Shown in pieces: positions 15,452-22,797 of a stretch of 40,084 nucleotides of DNA; within the stretch, counting starts at the first letter, position 1; each line of letters starts with the position of its first letter. The DNA is taken from the NCBI GenBank assembly GCA_945871085.1, contig CAMBVX010000017.1, positions 1 to 40,084 on the forward strand, given 5' to 3'. The stretch comes from Opitutus sp. GAS368. Lineage in GTDB: Bacteria > Verrucomicrobiota > Verrucomicrobiia > Opitutales > Opitutaceae. The notes below the pieces were generated by a model that was given only the letters and a program-made list of their open reading frames with translations, was not told the DNA's origin and did not search any database. The position numbers and the translations under genes are program-made.

Positions 15452-16111
15452 TCAGGCCGTTTTTTTGTTTTCCCGCCAGGCACGCCAGCCTTCGACCACC
15501 ATGGGCAGCACGGACAAGAAGATGATGCCGAGGATGACGAGCTTAAAGTTTTTCTGGACTAGCGGGTGGTTACCGAAGGCATAACCCGCGTAAGTAAGTG
15601 AATAAATCCAAAGGAATCCACCGATGACGTTATAGGCGAGAAACTGACGGTAGTTCATCTGGCCGACGCCGGCCACGAACGGCACAAATGTGCGCACGAT
15701 GGGGGCGAAGCGCGCGAGGATAATTGCCCGGCCGCCGTATTTTTCAAAAAAAACATGGGCACGTTCCAAGTTTTTCTTGCGAAAGAAAAACGAATCTTCG
15801 CGTTTGAAGACCGCCGGACCGAGCTTTCCGCCGATCCAGTAGTTAAGCGTGTCGCCGATGACGGCGGCGATGAAGAGGAGAAGGGCCATCAGATGGACAT
15901 TTAAGCCGGAGTCGGCGCGGGCGCAGAGCGTGCCGGTGGCAAACAGGAGCGAATCCCCGGGCAAAAAAGGCGTTACCACGAGGCCCGTTTCCGCAAAGAT
16001 AATCAGAAAAAGGACGGCGTAAGTCCACACGCCGTAGTCGCGGGTGATCTCCACCAAGTGAACATCGATATGAAGGATGAAATCGATGAGTGTCTTCGTG
16101 AGGTCGATCAT
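15452..16111 (-). CDS. DedA-family membrane protein
   Basis: This is a 219-residue integral membrane protein of the DedA/SNARE-associated (VTT) superfamily. Family features are the motif FAETGLVVTPFLPGDSLLFATG near residue 40, GDTLNYWIGGKLG near 90, ARFAPIVRTFVPFVAGVGQM near 135 with the conserved Arg and Pro, and a C-terminal hydrophobic helix. DedA proteins of this type are linked to membrane potential, envelope integrity and recycling of undecaprenyl phosphate or phospholipids; which applies here is not visible. It is transcribed alone on the minus strand, bounded upstream by the terminator at 16155-16191 and followed by the tRNA-Arg gene. Confidence 0.92.
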   Translation of the reverse strand: MIDLTKTLIDFILHIDVHLVEITRDYGVWTYAVLFLIIFAETGLVVTPFLPGDSLLFATGTLCARADSGLNVHLMALLLFIAAVIGDTLNYWIGGKLGPAVFKREDSFFFRKKNLERAHVFFEKYGGRAIILARFAPIVRTFVPFVAGVGQMNYRQFLAYNVIGGFLWIYSLTYAGYAFGNHPLVQKNFKLVILGIIFLSVLPMVVEGWRAWRENKKTA

Positions 16112-16154
16112 GTCAGCGAGATGGAAGGGCGAGGAAAACGCGGAAGTTGGCTAC

Positions 16155-16191
16155 AAAAAAGGCAGGCAGCGGATAACTGCCTGCCAAAAAA
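16155..16191. terminator. Bidirectional intrinsic terminator
   Basis: GGCAGGCAG (16161-16169) and CTGCCTGCC (16177-16185) form a perfect 9-bp stem with a 7-base loop. A-runs flank it on both sides (16155-16160 and 16186-16191), so it has a T tract in either direction. It terminates the small basic protein gene and insulates dedA. Confidence 0.88.
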
Positions 16192-16206
16192 GGAGAGAGG
16201 GACGAA

Positions 16207-16362
16207 TTAGACGTCAGGCTTGGTCTTGCGGAGACCCTGCACGCGGTCGCCAGCTTTCCATTGACCACGTTTCTTCAAGATGTCGACGCGCTCGAAGCGT
16301 TTCAAGACGTTGCGTTTGACGACGAGACCGGAGGCGCCTTGGAGGCTTTTGTGCTGGGACAT
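16207..16362 (-). CDS. Small basic protein (Verrucomicrobia-type)
   Basis: A 51-residue very basic protein starting MSQHKSLQGASGL, then VKRNVLKRFERVDILKKRG and ending GLRKTKPDV. I recognise this as the conserved 'small basic protein' of Verrucomicrobia and Chlamydiae, suspected to be a ribosome- or RNA-associated factor; its biochemical role is not established. The ATG at 16362 is favoured over longer in-frame extensions because homologues begin MSQHKSL. It is monocistronic with its own strong terminator, which fits a highly expressed housekeeping gene. Confidence 0.9.
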   Translation of the reverse strand: MSQHKSLQGASGLVVKRNVLKRFERVDILKKRGQWKAGDRVQGLRKTKPDV

Positions 16363-16802
16363 GGGAGTTAAAGTGATGGTTCGGACGAGTGAAAGGGCGC
16401 AAACGTGGAGTTCGCCTCTGCCCATGACAAGTATTTTTCTCCCCCGTGTCCGGCTCGCCCCCCGCCGATTCACCAAGAAAAGCGTTTGGCGGTGAGGGCG
16501 CGGATCGCGGGGCGGTCGTGCCCGGCGGCGAAGTGGCCCAGGTGGTCGGTGGTGGTGAGGTGGCACCCGTTGGGCTGTTGCTGGCACCATTGGATGCACC
16601 GGCTGTTGGCCCAACGGGTGAAGGCGCCGTGCAGGTGCACGGCGTGGCGTTCGCGCGGGCGGCAGCGGTCGTCGGGCGGCTCGATGTTCCTCGCCGAAGC
16701 CCTGAAGGAGAACCGGGGTGAGTCGAGGGCGCTGGCGGGGTCTGCGTGGTGGGCACGAGGATTGACCGCCGGGTCCAGCGTGGGGCAGGGTGGGGCGCTC
16801 CG
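16363..16802. other. Intergenic region with an unplaced His/Cys-rich minus-strand reading frame
   Basis: About 440 bases between the small basic protein and tgt. The minus strand has an open frame ending at 16470 whose last 60 residues (for example SRCIQWCQQQPNGCHL and DHLGHFAAGHDRPAIRALTA) look protein-like with strongly GC-rich third codon positions. No start codon can be placed outside the tgt antisense. It could be a real small gene with an unusual start, a remnant or a chance frame. The promoters of tgt and of the small basic protein must also lie here, but I see no convincing boxes. Confidence 0.3.
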
Positions 16803-17966
16803 ATGCCCGAACACTTCCAGCTTCTCAAAACCGACACAGTTACGGCGGCCCGGCGCGCGCGGCTCCGCACGCGTCATGGCATGATCGAGACGCCGATTTT
16901 TATGCCGGTGGGCACGCAGGGCACGGTGAAGTCGCTCACCCCGGCGCATCTCAAGGAGATCGGCGCGCAGATCATTCTCGGGAACACGTATCATCTCAAT
17001 CTGCGGCCCGGCAGCGAACTGGTGCGCGATCTCGGCGGGTTGCACAAATTTATGGACTGGGACGGGCCGATCCTGACGGACAGCGGCGGCTTCCAAGTGT
17101 TTTCGTTGGCGAAGCTCCGCGACATTCGCGATGATGGCGTGGCGTTTCAATCACACCTCGACGGGAAGAAACTGTTCCTCGGTCCGAAGGAGGTCATGGG
17201 GATCCAGCAGAATCTCGGCAGCGACATCGCGATGGTGATCGATGAGTGTCCGCCGTGGCCGTGCGAGCGGGACGATTGCGCGAAGGCGGTCGCGCGCAGC
17301 TACAAGTGGGCGGGGCAGTGTAAGCAGATCGCCACTGACAGTGGGTTTCTCGCGAATGGGCACCATGTGTTTGCCATCGTGCAGGGCTCGACGTTCGACG
17401 ATCTGCGGCGCGAGGCGGCGGAGTCGCTGGCAGCGTTGGATTTTCCCGGCTACGCCGTGGGCGGGGTGAGCGTGGGCGAGCCGGAGCCGGAGATGTTGAA
17501 ACAAGTGGGCGCGACGACGCCGTTTATGCCAGTGGACAAGCCGCGCTACACGATGGGCCTCGGCACGCCGCCGCAGCTCCTGAAGATGGTGGCGCTGGGG
17601 GTGGACATGTTTGACTGCGTGCTGCCGAGCCGCGTCGCGCGCAACGGCCTCGTCTTCACGCCCGACGGGCCGATGAATTTGCGCAACGAAAAGCACCGCA
17701 CCGACGCTAAACCGATTGTCGAAAGCGGCGAGGGCTCGGGCAATTACACGGCGCGTTTCTCGCGAGCCTATCTGCGGCACCTGACGGTCGCGGGAGAGAT
17801 TTTGAGCTGCACGCTGCTGACGCTCCACAATCTCAGTTTCTACCTCGACCTGATGGCGTCTGCTCGAGCGCACATTGAAGCCGGCGACTACGGCCCGTGG
17901 CACCGCGCGTGGATCGAACGTTACGAAACGGGAGCGGCGGCGCGGCTGGCGAACCCTCTGAATTGA
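16803..17966 (+). CDS. tgt: tRNA-guanine transglycosylase lacking the zinc cysteines
   Basis: Tgt exchanges guanine 34 of GUN-anticodon tRNAs for a queuosine precursor. The 387-residue product matches the family throughout. The catalytic base Asp93 lies in LTDSGGFQVFSL, substrate-binding GGVSVGE is at 220-226, and the nucleophile Asp271 is in DCVLPSRVARNG. The family's zinc site CxCxxC, expected near 308-315 (17724-17747), is missing: the segment reads ESGEGSGNYTARFSRAYL, three residues longer than in E. coli. Only the His of the site (His342 in LHNLSFY) remains. PSRVARNG also differs from the usual PTRNARNG. The start is ATG 16803; the frame is open upstream to 16746. An intrinsic terminator follows after 7 bases. 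Confidence 0.9.
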   Translation: MPEHFQLLKTDTVTAARRARLRTRHGMIETPIFMPVGTQGTVKSLTPAHLKEIGAQIILGNTYHLNLRPGSELVRDLGGLHKFMDWDGPILTDSGGFQVFSLAKLRDIRDDGVAFQSHLDGKKLFLGPKEVMGIQQNLGSDIAMVIDECPPWPCERDDCAKAVARSYKWAGQCKQIATDSGFLANGHHVFAIVQGSTFDDLRREAAESLAALDFPGYAVGGVSVGEPEPEMLKQVGATTPFMPVDKPRYTMGLGTPPQLLKMVALGVDMFDCVLPSRVARNGLVFTPDGPMNLRNEKHRTDAKPIVESGEGSGNYTARFSRAYLRHLTVAGEILSCTLLTLHNLSFYLDLMASARAHIEAGDYGPWHRAWIERYETGAAARLANPLN

Positions 17967-17973
17967 TCCGAAG

Positions 17974-18007
17974 CCGGATTTTCTGGGGGCTCGAATCCGG
18001 TTTTTTT
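17974..18007 (+). terminator. Intrinsic terminator of tgt
   Basis: CCGGATT (17974-17980) and AATCCGG (17994-18000) form a 7-bp stem around a 13-base loop, followed directly by seven T (18001-18007). It begins 7 bases past the tgt stop. Confidence 0.88.
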
Positions 18008-18095
18008 AGCTGGGTCACGGCCCACGGCGTCGCCCCGTGCGTCGGCCTCGCTCGCACGTCTTGACCGCCGCCGCTGGGGTCATGACGTATTGATC

Positions 18096-18338
18096 ATGCC
18101 CACCCTCACCTTCAAAGTCTCGCCTGCGGAAGCGCGCGCGATTCGCGGCAAAGCCCGCGCCGAGCGTGGCACCGTCTCCGCCTTCCTGCGCACCCGGGCG
18201 CTCGATGCGCCACCCGCCCCGCGGAAAATCATCATCAAAAAACATCCGGGCTCCGGGCTGCTCTAGGGTGTCGGCGGCGTCGGCGGCCCGATGGTGGCAC
18301 GCGAACAAATCAAAGCGGCGCCCGCCGATTTCCCCTAA
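18096..18338 (+). pseudogene. VapB-type antitoxin with in-frame stop
   Basis: The first 56 codons encode a ribbon-helix-helix-like N-terminus (LTFKVSPAEARAIRGKARAERG, TVSAFLRTRALD) and a basic tail (KIIIKKHPGSGLL), then TAG at 18264-18266. The same frame continues past the stop as MVAREQIKAAPADFP and ends at TAA 18336-18338. That continuation is the normal C-terminus of such antitoxins, the part that neutralises the toxin. The gene is therefore an 80-residue antitoxin split by an amber codon. The truncated 56-residue form could still bind DNA. It lies directly before a broken PIN-domain toxin. Confidence 0.75.
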
Positions 18339-18690
18339 AATACCTCCGCGACGTGAATGCGCTGCTCGCGTGGCGGCATTTTGGCTCCATGGACCACGCG
18401 GCTTTCCACGCATGGGCGGCGCAGGAAAAGTCTGGTGCGCGCGCGACCTGCGCCCACTCCGAACTCGGCTTCCTGCGGGGGGCGATCCAAGGGTTCAGAT
18501 ATCCGGCCGAGGCCGCGGGAACAGCCCTTGCTGAAATCAAGCGGGATGTCGGCGGATTCGTCTCCGCCTCGCCCTCGCCCAAACTCCCGCGGTGGTGCCG
18601 GAAAGGCGCGCAGATCGCGGCCTCACCCTCGCGACCTTTGATACCGGCATACCCGGCGCGATTGACCCCGTTGGCTTGATCCGGACGGAA
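18338..18690 (+). pseudogene. Decayed VapC-type PIN-domain toxin
   Basis: The frame KYLRDVNALLAWRH begins where a VapC would start but has no start codon: the junction reads CCCCTAAAATACC, which a 3-base deletion would produce from CCCCTAATGAAATACC. The first acidic residue (RDVNAL) and second (HSELGFLR) are present. The text runs to SPSPKLPRW near 18597, where the stretch carrying the third Asp is lost and the frame shifts. The C-terminus GLTLATFDTGIPGA then continues in another frame (about 18616-18660). The loss of start, core and frame marks it as dead. PIN toxins cleave RNA, so an intact copy would need the antitoxin upstream. Confidence 0.75.
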
Positions 18691-18780
18691 GATGGCTCAG
18701 GGGTTACCCTTAGTTATGAGCAAATTTTTTGGAACTGTTTTCTGTTGATCAAACGGGAAAGCCGGTGGCAATCGAGGTGT

Positions 18781-21700
18781 ATGTCCCCATCCGGAGTCAG
18801 CGCTGCTATGCGGAAAGTCGGTCCCTTTGCCTTCGCTTGCCTTGGGTTCTTGGTGCTTGCCCGGATTGGAGCGCTGGCCGGGCTCACGGGGAAAACCGGG
18901 TATCCTTTTTGGGTCGCCAGCGGGTTCGGTCTCGCCCTGGCGTTGAGCGGCCGGCGCGCCGATCTGCTGGGTTTGGCCTGCGGGTCTTTCCTCGCGGCGC
19001 AGTGGGCGCTGGATACGCCGCTAGCTTTGGTTGTCGCGTTGAGTGATACCGCGTCGGCCTGGTTGGCGGCGTGGCTTTACCGGCGGATCTACAGTTCGTG
19101 GCCGTGGCTCGGCATCTTGCGCGAGAGTTTGGCTATTTCTGCGCCGGCCGTGATCGTGGCACTGTTGTCGTCTTGGACCGCGGCCAACGTACTTGTTTGG
19201 TCATACGCGTTGCCGGACAGTATCGCAGGTGAAATACGTTTAACGTGGTTTTTGGCCGACTCCCTGGGCGTGATCATTGCGGCGCCGGTTTTCATCCTGG
19301 TTCTCGAATGGGTCCGGCGCCCCGTGTGGCCGTCAGGAAGGAGTAGCTTGGGGCTGTTGGGGATGTTGCTGCTGACGGCCGTGGTCGCACTCGTCATCGT
19401 CATGTGGCCGGAGAGAAAAGGTTTCGTATTTCTCTTTTTCTGGGTCCCGCTCGTCGCGGGGTATTGGTCCGGGGTCCGGATGGGCACGCTGTCCGTCTTT
19501 TTTTCCGTGGCGGCGCTGATCTTTATTGTCGCGCGACATGACGTCTCGCTGGTCAATGCCGGTGCCGAGACGAACCGCCTGGTCCTGGCGATGTTTATCG
19601 GGGGACTTGGGGTGTCTTGGTTGGTGGTGGCAGCCGATGCGGTCGAAAAACTCCGGGGCCTGCCTTTAGCTATTTACCTAGGTGCGGGGTTAGTCGGTGC
19701 ACGGGTATTTGGGATAATCGAATGGACGGAACGGGAGCGGCAGAATCTGCAGCTGGAGCAGGTGGTCGTGGCGGGAACTAATTTGGCCAACGCGCATGCG
19801 AATAATTTCCTGGAGGCGCTGCGCCCCACCGCTTACGTACTGCGGGAGAACCCGCAGATAAGCTCCGCCAAGTGGAAGGACTATGTCGAGGGGATGAAAC
19901 TCACGGGCCACTACAAAGGCCTGGACGGCCTGGGTGTCATTTACCCGGTGGCCCCGGAAAAGCTCGCGGAATTCCGGTCGCAGAGTCGCGCGCGGGGGAT
20001 TCAGGTGGACGAGCGGGATGATCTGACGGGGCGGATTGCACCCAGCGGTGGGGCCGAGCACAAGATCCTCGCCCTGTGTAATGGGAACACCGGCGATCGG
20101 CCGACCGGGCTGGATCTGGCGGATTTCGCGCCGCAGTGCGCGGCGGCGGAAACGGCGCGGGATTCGGGGCAGCCCATCTTGGTGGCAGCACTGCCGGTGC
20201 GTGGCGGCCCGGGGACGCTGCCGAAGCGGAGACCAAGTATGCTGCTGCTGTGGCCGGTTTATGAGACCCGCGCTGCGGTCACGACGGTCGAAGCGCGCCG
20301 CCAGGCGTTCGTGTGCTGGCTAACGGCCGATTTTGACCTGTCTGGAGTGGAGGAGAATATCCTCAAAAAAATCGCACAACCGACGGAATTGGCGGTTTAT
20401 CTCGGCACGCAAATAAGACCCGAAGCCCGGGTTTTTTCGCATGTCGTGGAGAAGGTCAGCGAGACCTCCCTCATCCGCTCCCAGACGAGTACCCTGGTCG
20501 TCTTGAACCGCATCTTTATCTTGGTTTGGGGGTGTGTGCTCGAGGACGACGCACGCAGGCACCTGCAGCCGATGGCCGGCTCTCTTATGATCGTCTTCGC
20601 GGGGGCTTTTCTGAGCTCATTGGTGCTCAGTCTTCGCACCACCGCGCACAAGGTGGAGCGCGAGGTCGTGGTTCGGACCCGGGAGCTGCAGTTAGCCAAT
20701 TTGGCCCTCATCCAACAGCGAGCCCAAGTCCTAAAACTCGACCAAATCGCGAGGGAGGCGAAAACCCCCATGTTCCTGACCGGAGGCGATCTAAAGATAG
20801 AATGGGTCAATCAAAGCTTCTCCGATTTTTACGGCTACACGATCGATGAGGTTTTTGGTAAGCGGATAAGAGAAATTGTCGGACCGGGCAGCGACCGTGA
20901 CGCTTTTGATCTCCAGTGGGAGACTTTCAACGAGACGAAAGAGCCTGTGACCTTCGAAATTTTGCACACGACCAAGTCGGGTGGTAAAGTGTGGGTGTCG
21001 AACTCGATCCGACCTATTTTGGGCCCTCACGGCGAGATCGAGCGCATCATCGGAGTCATCACCGATTTGACGGCAGCGAAAGACTATCAGCATCGCCTGG
21101 AAGCGGCCACGGCGAAAGCAGAGCAAGCCAACCAAGCGAAAAGCAATCTGCTCGCCAACGTCAGCCACGAGCTTCGCACGCCGCTGAACGTGATCATGGG
21201 AAACCTGCAATTGTTGCAGGCGGGGAAATTTGGCCGGGTCGAGGAAGGGCTGCGGGCGCCATTGCAGAGCGTGGCGGCAAGCAGCCAGTACCTGCTGAAC
21301 TTGATCAATGATCTGTTGGACGTGAGCAAGGCGTCGGCGGGTATGTTCACGCTGGAAAAAGGCCCGGTAGACGTCACGCGCTTGGTGGAAAGTGTGGTCG
21401 ATTTCATGCGGGTTTCGGCCGAGGCCAAAAAAATAAACCTCACCGTGGAGCTCCAGCACCGGACCGTTCTCATCGCAGGGGATGAGCTGCGCCTGAAGCA
21501 GATTGTGATCAATCTCCTCAGCAATGCGGTGAAGTTCACCTCCGCAGGTGGCACGGTCACCGTGCGGGTCGAGGAGACCGCGCAACCGCCGGAATTGCAG
21601 ATTCACGTGAGCGACACCGGAAGCGGTATTCACCGCGACGATCACGAACGCATATTTTTGGAGTTCGAGCAGGGCGAACACGTCGGCCCCAGCGGTGGCA

Positions 21701-22266
21701 CGGGCCTCGGTTTGCCGATTGCCCGTCGGCTCGCGAAGATGCACGAGGGCGATTTGACGGTGGTCAGCGCGCCTGGTCGTGGCAGCACCTTTACCTTTCG
21801 CCTGCCGATCTGCCGCCCTTCCGCCCCGCCACCGCCGCCCGCCGATTCGCCGCCCGCCGATCCCGAGTTGCCCGGCGCGCGGTCGGTGCCGTCCGGTGCG
21901 CTCATCCTGGCGGTGGATGATTACGAGGTAAATCTGGAGATCCTGTGCATGTATCTGAAAGGCGAAGGCTACCGGGTGCTCCAAGCCACGAGGGGCGAAG
22001 CCGCGATCGCCCAAGCGCAGGAGCACCTTCCTAATCTGATATTGATGGACGTAAAAATGCCCGGCATCGACGGCCTCGAAGCCATCCGACTGCTCAAAGC
22101 AGATCCCAAGACCCGCGACATTCCGGTCATCTCGCTCACCGCCTTCGCCGCCGAGTCTGATACGAAGCGGTGCTTCGAAGCCGGTGCCGCCGACTACCTC
22201 TCGAAGCCGATCGATTTTGCCGAACTTGGCCGGAAGCTCACCCGCCACCTTACATCGCGTGCATAA
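18781..22266 (+). CDS. Hybrid sensor histidine kinase (MASE1-CHASE-PAS-HisKA-HATPase-REC)
   Basis: The product is a membrane hybrid kinase of 1161 residues. Residues 1-290 form about eight hydrophobic helices of MASE1 type. A CHASE-like extracytoplasmic domain spans roughly 300-560, followed by a further helix near 600. A PAS domain lies at about 650-775 (MFLTGGDLKIEWVNQSFSDF). The H-box NVSHELRTPLN has His796, the ATPase boxes are INLLSNAVKFTS, VSDTGSGI and GGTGLGLPIARR, and a receiver domain has Asp1090 in LILMDVKMPGIDG. ATG 18781 is preceded by GAGGTG, a good ribosome-binding site; the frame is open back to 18592 only through the toxin remnant. The ligand and output partner are unknown. 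Confidence 0.9.
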   Translation: MSPSGVSAAMRKVGPFAFACLGFLVLARIGALAGLTGKTGYPFWVASGFGLALALSGRRADLLGLACGSFLAAQWALDTPLALVVALSDTASAWLAAWLYRRIYSSWPWLGILRESLAISAPAVIVALLSSWTAANVLVWSYALPDSIAGEIRLTWFLADSLGVIIAAPVFILVLEWVRRPVWPSGRSSLGLLGMLLLTAVVALVIVMWPERKGFVFLFFWVPLVAGYWSGVRMGTLSVFFSVAALIFIVARHDVSLVNAGAETNRLVLAMFIGGLGVSWLVVAADAVEKLRGLPLAIYLGAGLVGARVFGIIEWTERERQNLQLEQVVVAGTNLANAHANNFLEALRPTAYVLRENPQISSAKWKDYVEGMKLTGHYKGLDGLGVIYPVAPEKLAEFRSQSRARGIQVDERDDLTGRIAPSGGAEHKILALCNGNTGDRPTGLDLADFAPQCAAAETARDSGQPILVAALPVRGGPGTLPKRRPSMLLLWPVYETRAAVTTVEARRQAFVCWLTADFDLSGVEENILKKIAQPTELAVYLGTQIRPEARVFSHVVEKVSETSLIRSQTSTLVVLNRIFILVWGCVLEDDARRHLQPMAGSLMIVFAGAFLSSLVLSLRTTAHKVEREVVVRTRELQLANLALIQQRAQVLKLDQIAREAKTPMFLTGGDLKIEWVNQSFSDFYGYTIDEVFGKRIREIVGPGSDRDAFDLQWETFNETKEPVTFEILHTTKSGGKVWVSNSIRPILGPHGEIERIIGVITDLTAAKDYQHRLEAATAKAEQANQAKSNLLANVSHELRTPLNVIMGNLQLLQAGKFGRVEEGLRAPLQSVAASSQYLLNLINDLLDVSKASAGMFTLEKGPVDVTRLVESVVDFMRVSAEAKKINLTVELQHRTVLIAGDELRLKQIVINLLSNAVKFTSAGGTVTVRVEETAQPPELQIHVSDTGSGIHRDDHERIFLEFEQGEHVGPSGGTGLGLPIARRLAKMHEGDLTVVSAPGRGSTFTFRLPICRPSAPPPPPADSPPADPELPGARSVPSGALILAVDDYEVNLEILCMYLKGEGYRVLQATRGEAAIAQAQEHLPNLILMDVKMPGIDGLEAIRLLKADPKTRDIPVISLTAFAAESDTKRCFEAGAADYLSKPIDFAELGRKLTRHLTSRA

Positions 22267-22368
22267 ACACGGGAGCGCGCCTTTCGCTCCGGCGATCCAC
22301 CCGAGGTCGGGGTCGAGACCACTAATAGGAAATCGGATTTGCCATGGGCTGACGGCCACCGGGTAAGG

Positions 22369-22490
22369 CCAACGTCCTTTGAACTCTGGACTATTCGGTA
22401 GCCGCGAGCGCCAGCGAGTGGACGGATCACCACTCGCTGGCGCTCGCGGCTACCCGGCAAATCAATGTCTGAATCATTTGGGCGATTGAT
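22369..22490 (+). repeat. Dispersed palindromic repeat, intact copy
   Basis: A 25-base perfect inverted repeat (22397-22421 with 22430-22454, arms starting GGTAGCCGCGAGCGCC) encloses the 8-base loop acggatca. Conserved flanks run from CCAACGTCCTT on the left to GGGCGATTGAT on the right. The whole 122-base unit recurs at 35223-35345 and, cut, at 1-39. It lies in the 531-base gap between the hybrid kinase and the sulfatase. Bases 22267-22368 hold only a short GGAGCG/CGCTCC hairpin just past the kinase stop. Confidence 0.92.
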
Positions 22491-22510
22491 ACTAGCCCGC
22501 AGACTTCCGT

Positions 22511-22574
22511 GTCGGTGGGGCTCGGCGACCCGCCCGCCAGACCGGCAGGAGGTCACGCCTGCCGCTCCACCGAC
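22511..22574. repeat. Nested inverted repeat
   Basis: The outer arms GTCGGTGG (22511-22518) and CCACCGAC (22567-22574) enclose an inner hairpin CGGCAGG (22543-22549) and CCTGCCG (22558-22564). It is separate from the palindromic repeat just upstream. No T run follows. From 22575 to the sulfatase start at 22798 I see no further feature. Confidence 0.6.
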
Positions 22575-22797
22575 CTGACGAGCTCAGCGATCTTCCAGGG
22601 TTGCAGGGGAACCGGAGGAAATCGGTGCTTTGGTTTTCCCCCTTGGCAACAGCCGGAGTGCCGCGATCGACGTGGGCGCGGGTGGTTGATGTTGTCCCGT
22701 GCGGCCCGACGTGATCGTGCGTGCGTGCGGGCCGGCCTGTCCTTGCCTTTGGCCGGTGCGGTGGCGTTGATCGTCCCTCTCACTCTTCGCGCCCCTC

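Noticed and set aside
18592-18780. N-terminal extension of the hybrid kinase
   Set aside because: The extension encodes the C-terminus of the dead toxin (GLTLATFDTGIPGA); ATG 18781 has a good ribosome-binding site and begins the membrane domain.
20791-22359. 522-residue minus-strand frame
   Set aside because: It is antisense to the kinase core of the hybrid kinase at 18781; no family features.
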